Shown in pieces: positions 62,165 to 64,000 of a DNA stretch of 64,000 nt (position 1 is the first letter of the stretch; each line of letters starts with the position of its first letter). The notes under the pieces are model-generated. The model saw only the letters and a program-made list of their open reading frames with translations, ran no database searches and was not told the origin of the DNA. Origin of the DNA: Marinarcus sediminis. Its GTDB lineage: Bacteria > Campylobacterota > Campylobacteria > Campylobacterales > Arcobacteraceae. The position numbers were made by a program, and so were the translations under genes. The stretch is taken from NCBI RefSeq assembly GCF_048571275.1, contig NZ_CP182357.1, positions 2,046,001 to 2,110,000 on the forward strand. Reading direction: 5' to 3'.

Positions 62165-62170
62165 TATTAT
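62165..62170 (+). promoter_or_regulatory. -10 box of idh
   Basis: TGATATTAT in the form of other -10 boxes in this window (TGATATAAT). The leader to the ATG at 62233 is about 55 bases and contains a tiny frame MKRL (62196-62210) behind its own GAGG. Confidence 0.45.
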
Positions 62171-62232
62171 ACACCCACATTAAATTGAGGTTTCTATGAA
62201 GAGACTTTAACTACAACTCAAGGAAAAAAAAC

Positions 62233-64000
62233 ATGGCTCAAATTATCTATACGAAAGTTGATGAAGCACCAGCTTTAGCTACATATTCTCTACTACCAAT
62301 CATTAAAACTTTTACAAAAAGTTCAGGAATTGAAATGGTAACTAAAGATATCTCATTAGCAGGAAGAATCATTGCAAACTTCCCTGAGAATTTAACTGAA
62401 GCACAAAAAGTGGGTGATCACTTAGCTGAGCTTGGTGAATTAACTCAAGACCCTACTGTAAATATTATCAAATTACCAAACGTTTCAGCTTCTATTCCAC
62501 AATTAAAAGCTGCAATCGCTGAATTGCAAGGTAAGGGGTATAATATCCCTAATTATGATGAGAGTGAAGAGACAATTGCAAGATATTCTAAAATCACTGG
62601 ATCAGCAGTTAACCCAGTATTAAGAGAAGGAAATTCAGACAGAAGAGCACCTGGTGCTGTTAAAAACTTTGCAAAAAACAATCCTCATAAAATGGGTAAA
62701 TGGACAAAAGAATCAAAAACAGACGTTGCACATATGACACACGATGATTTTTATGGTTTAGAAGTTTCAAAAACATTTGATGCAGCTGATAATTTAAAAA
62801 TTTCATTTGTAAACAATGCAGGTCAAGAAACAGTATTGAAAGCTTCTTTACCAGTACTTGCTGGTGAAATTATTGATGCAACATCAATGAGTGCAAAAGC
62901 TTTACAAGAGTTTTATGCATCAGCTATTAAAAGAGCAAAAGATGAAAATGTATTGTTATCTTTACACTTAAAAGCAACTATGATGAAAGTATCTGATCCA
63001 ATTATGTTTGGATTTGCTGTTAAAGTATACTTTAAAGACTTAATTGCAAAACACGCTGCACTGTTTGACGAATTAGGTGTTAACTTCAACAATGGTTTGG
63101 GTGACTTATACTCTAAATTAGACAAAGTTGATGCCGCTAAAAAAGCAGAAATTGAAGCGGATATTGCAGCAGTATATGCAACTCAACCAAGACTTGCTAT
63201 GGTAAACTCTGCTAAAGGAATTACAAACTTACACGTACCTTCAGATGTTATTGTTGATGCTTCTATGCCGGCCATGATCAGAGATGGTGGTAAAATGTGG
63301 AATGCAGAAGATAAAACAGAAGATACCATTGCAATGATTCCAGACAGATGTTATGCAGAAACATTTAAAGCAGTTATTGACGATTGTAAAGAAAATGGAA
63401 CATTAGACGTAACAACAATTGGAACAGTACCAAATGTTGGTTTAATGGCTCAAAAAGCTGAAGAGTATGGAAGCCATGACAAAACTTTTCAAGCAAAAGA
63501 AGATGGTGCTTTTGTTGTAACAAATAAAGCAGGAGAAGTTGTATTTACTTTAAAAGTTGAAGCGGGAGATATTTTCAGAATGTGTCAAGCTAAAGATGAA
63601 CCAATTAAAGACTGGGTAAAATTGGCTGTTAACAGATCAAGATTATCAAATACTCCAGCAATTTTTTGGTTAGACCCAAAAAGAGCTCACGATGCAGAGA
63701 TGATTAAAAAAGTTGAAAAATATTTACCAACTTATGATACTGCTGGTTTAGATATCTCTATCATGACGCCAGTTGATGCAACTAAAAAAACTTTAGAAAG
63801 AATGAGAAAGGGTCTTGATACGATTTCTGTTACGGGAAATGTTTTAAGAGATTACAATACTGACCTATTCCCAATTTTAGAGCTTGGAACAAGTGCTAAA
63901 ATGTTATCAATCGTACCATTAATGCAAGGTGGTGGATTGTTTGAAACGGGTGCAGGTGGATCTGCTCCTAAACACGTACAACAACTTCAAGCTGAAAACC
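62233..64000 (+). CDS. Monomeric NADP isocitrate dehydrogenase, 5' part
   Basis: The first 589 residues of a protein expected to be about 735-745 long; the window ends before its stop. It oxidises isocitrate to 2-oxoglutarate in the TCA cycle. Recognised as the monomeric type by AQIIYTKVDEAPALATYSLL at the start, NPVLREGNSDRRAPGAVKNF and KMGKWTKESKTDVAHM, then IPDRCYAE and FWLDPKRAHDAEMI. These do not occur in the dimeric NAD- or NADP-dependent enzymes. ATG at 62233, AAGGA about 9 bases upstream, and its own promoter region. Codon use is like the neighbours. Confidence 0.97.
   Translation, partial: MAQIIYTKVDEAPALATYSLLPIIKTFTKSSGIEMVTKDISLAGRIIANFPENLTEAQKVGDHLAELGELTQDPTVNIIKLPNVSASIPQLKAAIAELQGKGYNIPNYDESEETIARYSKITGSAVNPVLREGNSDRRAPGAVKNFAKNNPHKMGKWTKESKTDVAHMTHDDFYGLEVSKTFDAADNLKISFVNNAGQETVLKASLPVLAGEIIDATSMSAKALQEFYASAIKRAKDENVLLSLHLKATMMKVSDPIMFGFAVKVYFKDLIAKHAALFDELGVNFNNGLGDLYSKLDKVDAAKKAEIEADIAAVYATQPRLAMVNSAKGITNLHVPSDVIVDASMPAMIRDGGKMWNAEDKTEDTIAMIPDRCYAETFKAVIDDCKENGTLDVTTIGTVPNVGLMAQKAEEYGSHDKTFQAKEDGAFVVTNKAGEVVFTLKVEAGDIFRMCQAKDEPIKDWVKLAVNRSRLSNTPAIFWLDPKRAHDAEMIKKVEKYLPTYDTAGLDISIMTPVDATKKTLERMRKGLDTISVTGNVLRDYNTDLFPILELGTSAKMLSIVPLMQGGGLFETGAGGSAPKHVQQLQAEN

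Noticed and set aside
1..64000. CRISPR array, tRNA or rRNA genes, insertion sequence with transposase
   Set aside because: No regularly spaced repeats, no cloverleaf-type sequence with a TTCGA arm in the gaps, no rRNA sequence and no transposase motif were found by reading; a covariance search would be needed to exclude an unusual tRNA.

Overview
The window looks like chromosomal DNA of a free-living or host-associated member of the Campylobacterota, most like the Arcobacter group. This rests on the strongly AT-rich composition, many TTG and GTG starts, a cheY-cheA-cheR-cheD-cheB block, an ilvB-ilvH-lpxD run, lolA-secA-lolC, a single XerH-type recombinase instead of XerC/XerD, monomeric isocitrate dehydrogenase and a fused PutA. 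I assign the group from gene content and order, not from a database match. Most of the window is dense core genome with short spacers and frequent ATGA-type overlaps.

Layout. 1-1713: end of a truncated protein with a Val/Glu/Pro-rich tail, a DUF3124-type lipoprotein and a small exported protein. About 1873-6258: a very AT-rich accessory segment with three unrecognised genes (one membrane protein with a GAF-like end, one small basic protein, one tail-anchored protein), a tyrosine recombinase broken by four frameshifts, and a membrane coiled-coil protein. A 9-bp repeat, each copy sitting in a ribosome-binding-site plus TTG context, flanks it; it appears to have entered exactly at the start codon of ybgC. 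6262-10717: ybgC, a phospholipase-D-like protein, an M48 protease, rmuC and a Cu/Zn-type permease in one run. 10746-24255: moeA (-), putA with an HExxH protein, ttcA with a DUF523 protein, trxC, two small motility-associated genes, a SulP transporter, a diguanylate cyclase, pssA, ppx and a flagellin-like protein. 24405-34344: ilvB, ilvH, lpxD, ftsK, hpf, der, a second SulP gene, hemD. 34414-34590: a 6S-like RNA just before purD. 34622-41266: purD, an RDD membrane protein, lptD, a phosphoribosyltransferase-like protein and pnp. 41340-46451: the chemotaxis block. 46466-47588: xerH with a dif-like palindrome next to its start. 47605-62084: two small unknown genes, an M3 oligopeptidase, prmC, a lipoprotein, an ABC exporter, rnpB, lolA, secA, lolC, an AsmA-like giant and mltG. 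62233-64000: monomeric isocitrate dehydrogenase, cut by the window edge.

Working together: ftsK (27649), xerH (46466) and the dif-like site (47561) would form the chromosome-dimer resolution system, and the change from mostly + genes to - genes at this site fits a replication terminus. LpxD, LptD, LolA, LolC and the AsmA-like protein all serve the outer membrane, and SecA feeds it. CheA here lacks a receiver domain, carries four GF(F/Y)DE repeats in its linker and is paired with a separate CheY upstream.

The best candidate for something undescribed is the 1.9-kb three-gene cassette at 2011-4005 inside the integrase-bearing island. Its function cannot be read from the sequence. Other points worth checking are the dif-like site, the 6S-like RNA, the CheA linker repeats, a TtcA with one expected iron-sulfur cysteine replaced, a leaderless cyclase gene, and divergent 5' ends of mltG and the AsmA-like gene that may overlap.
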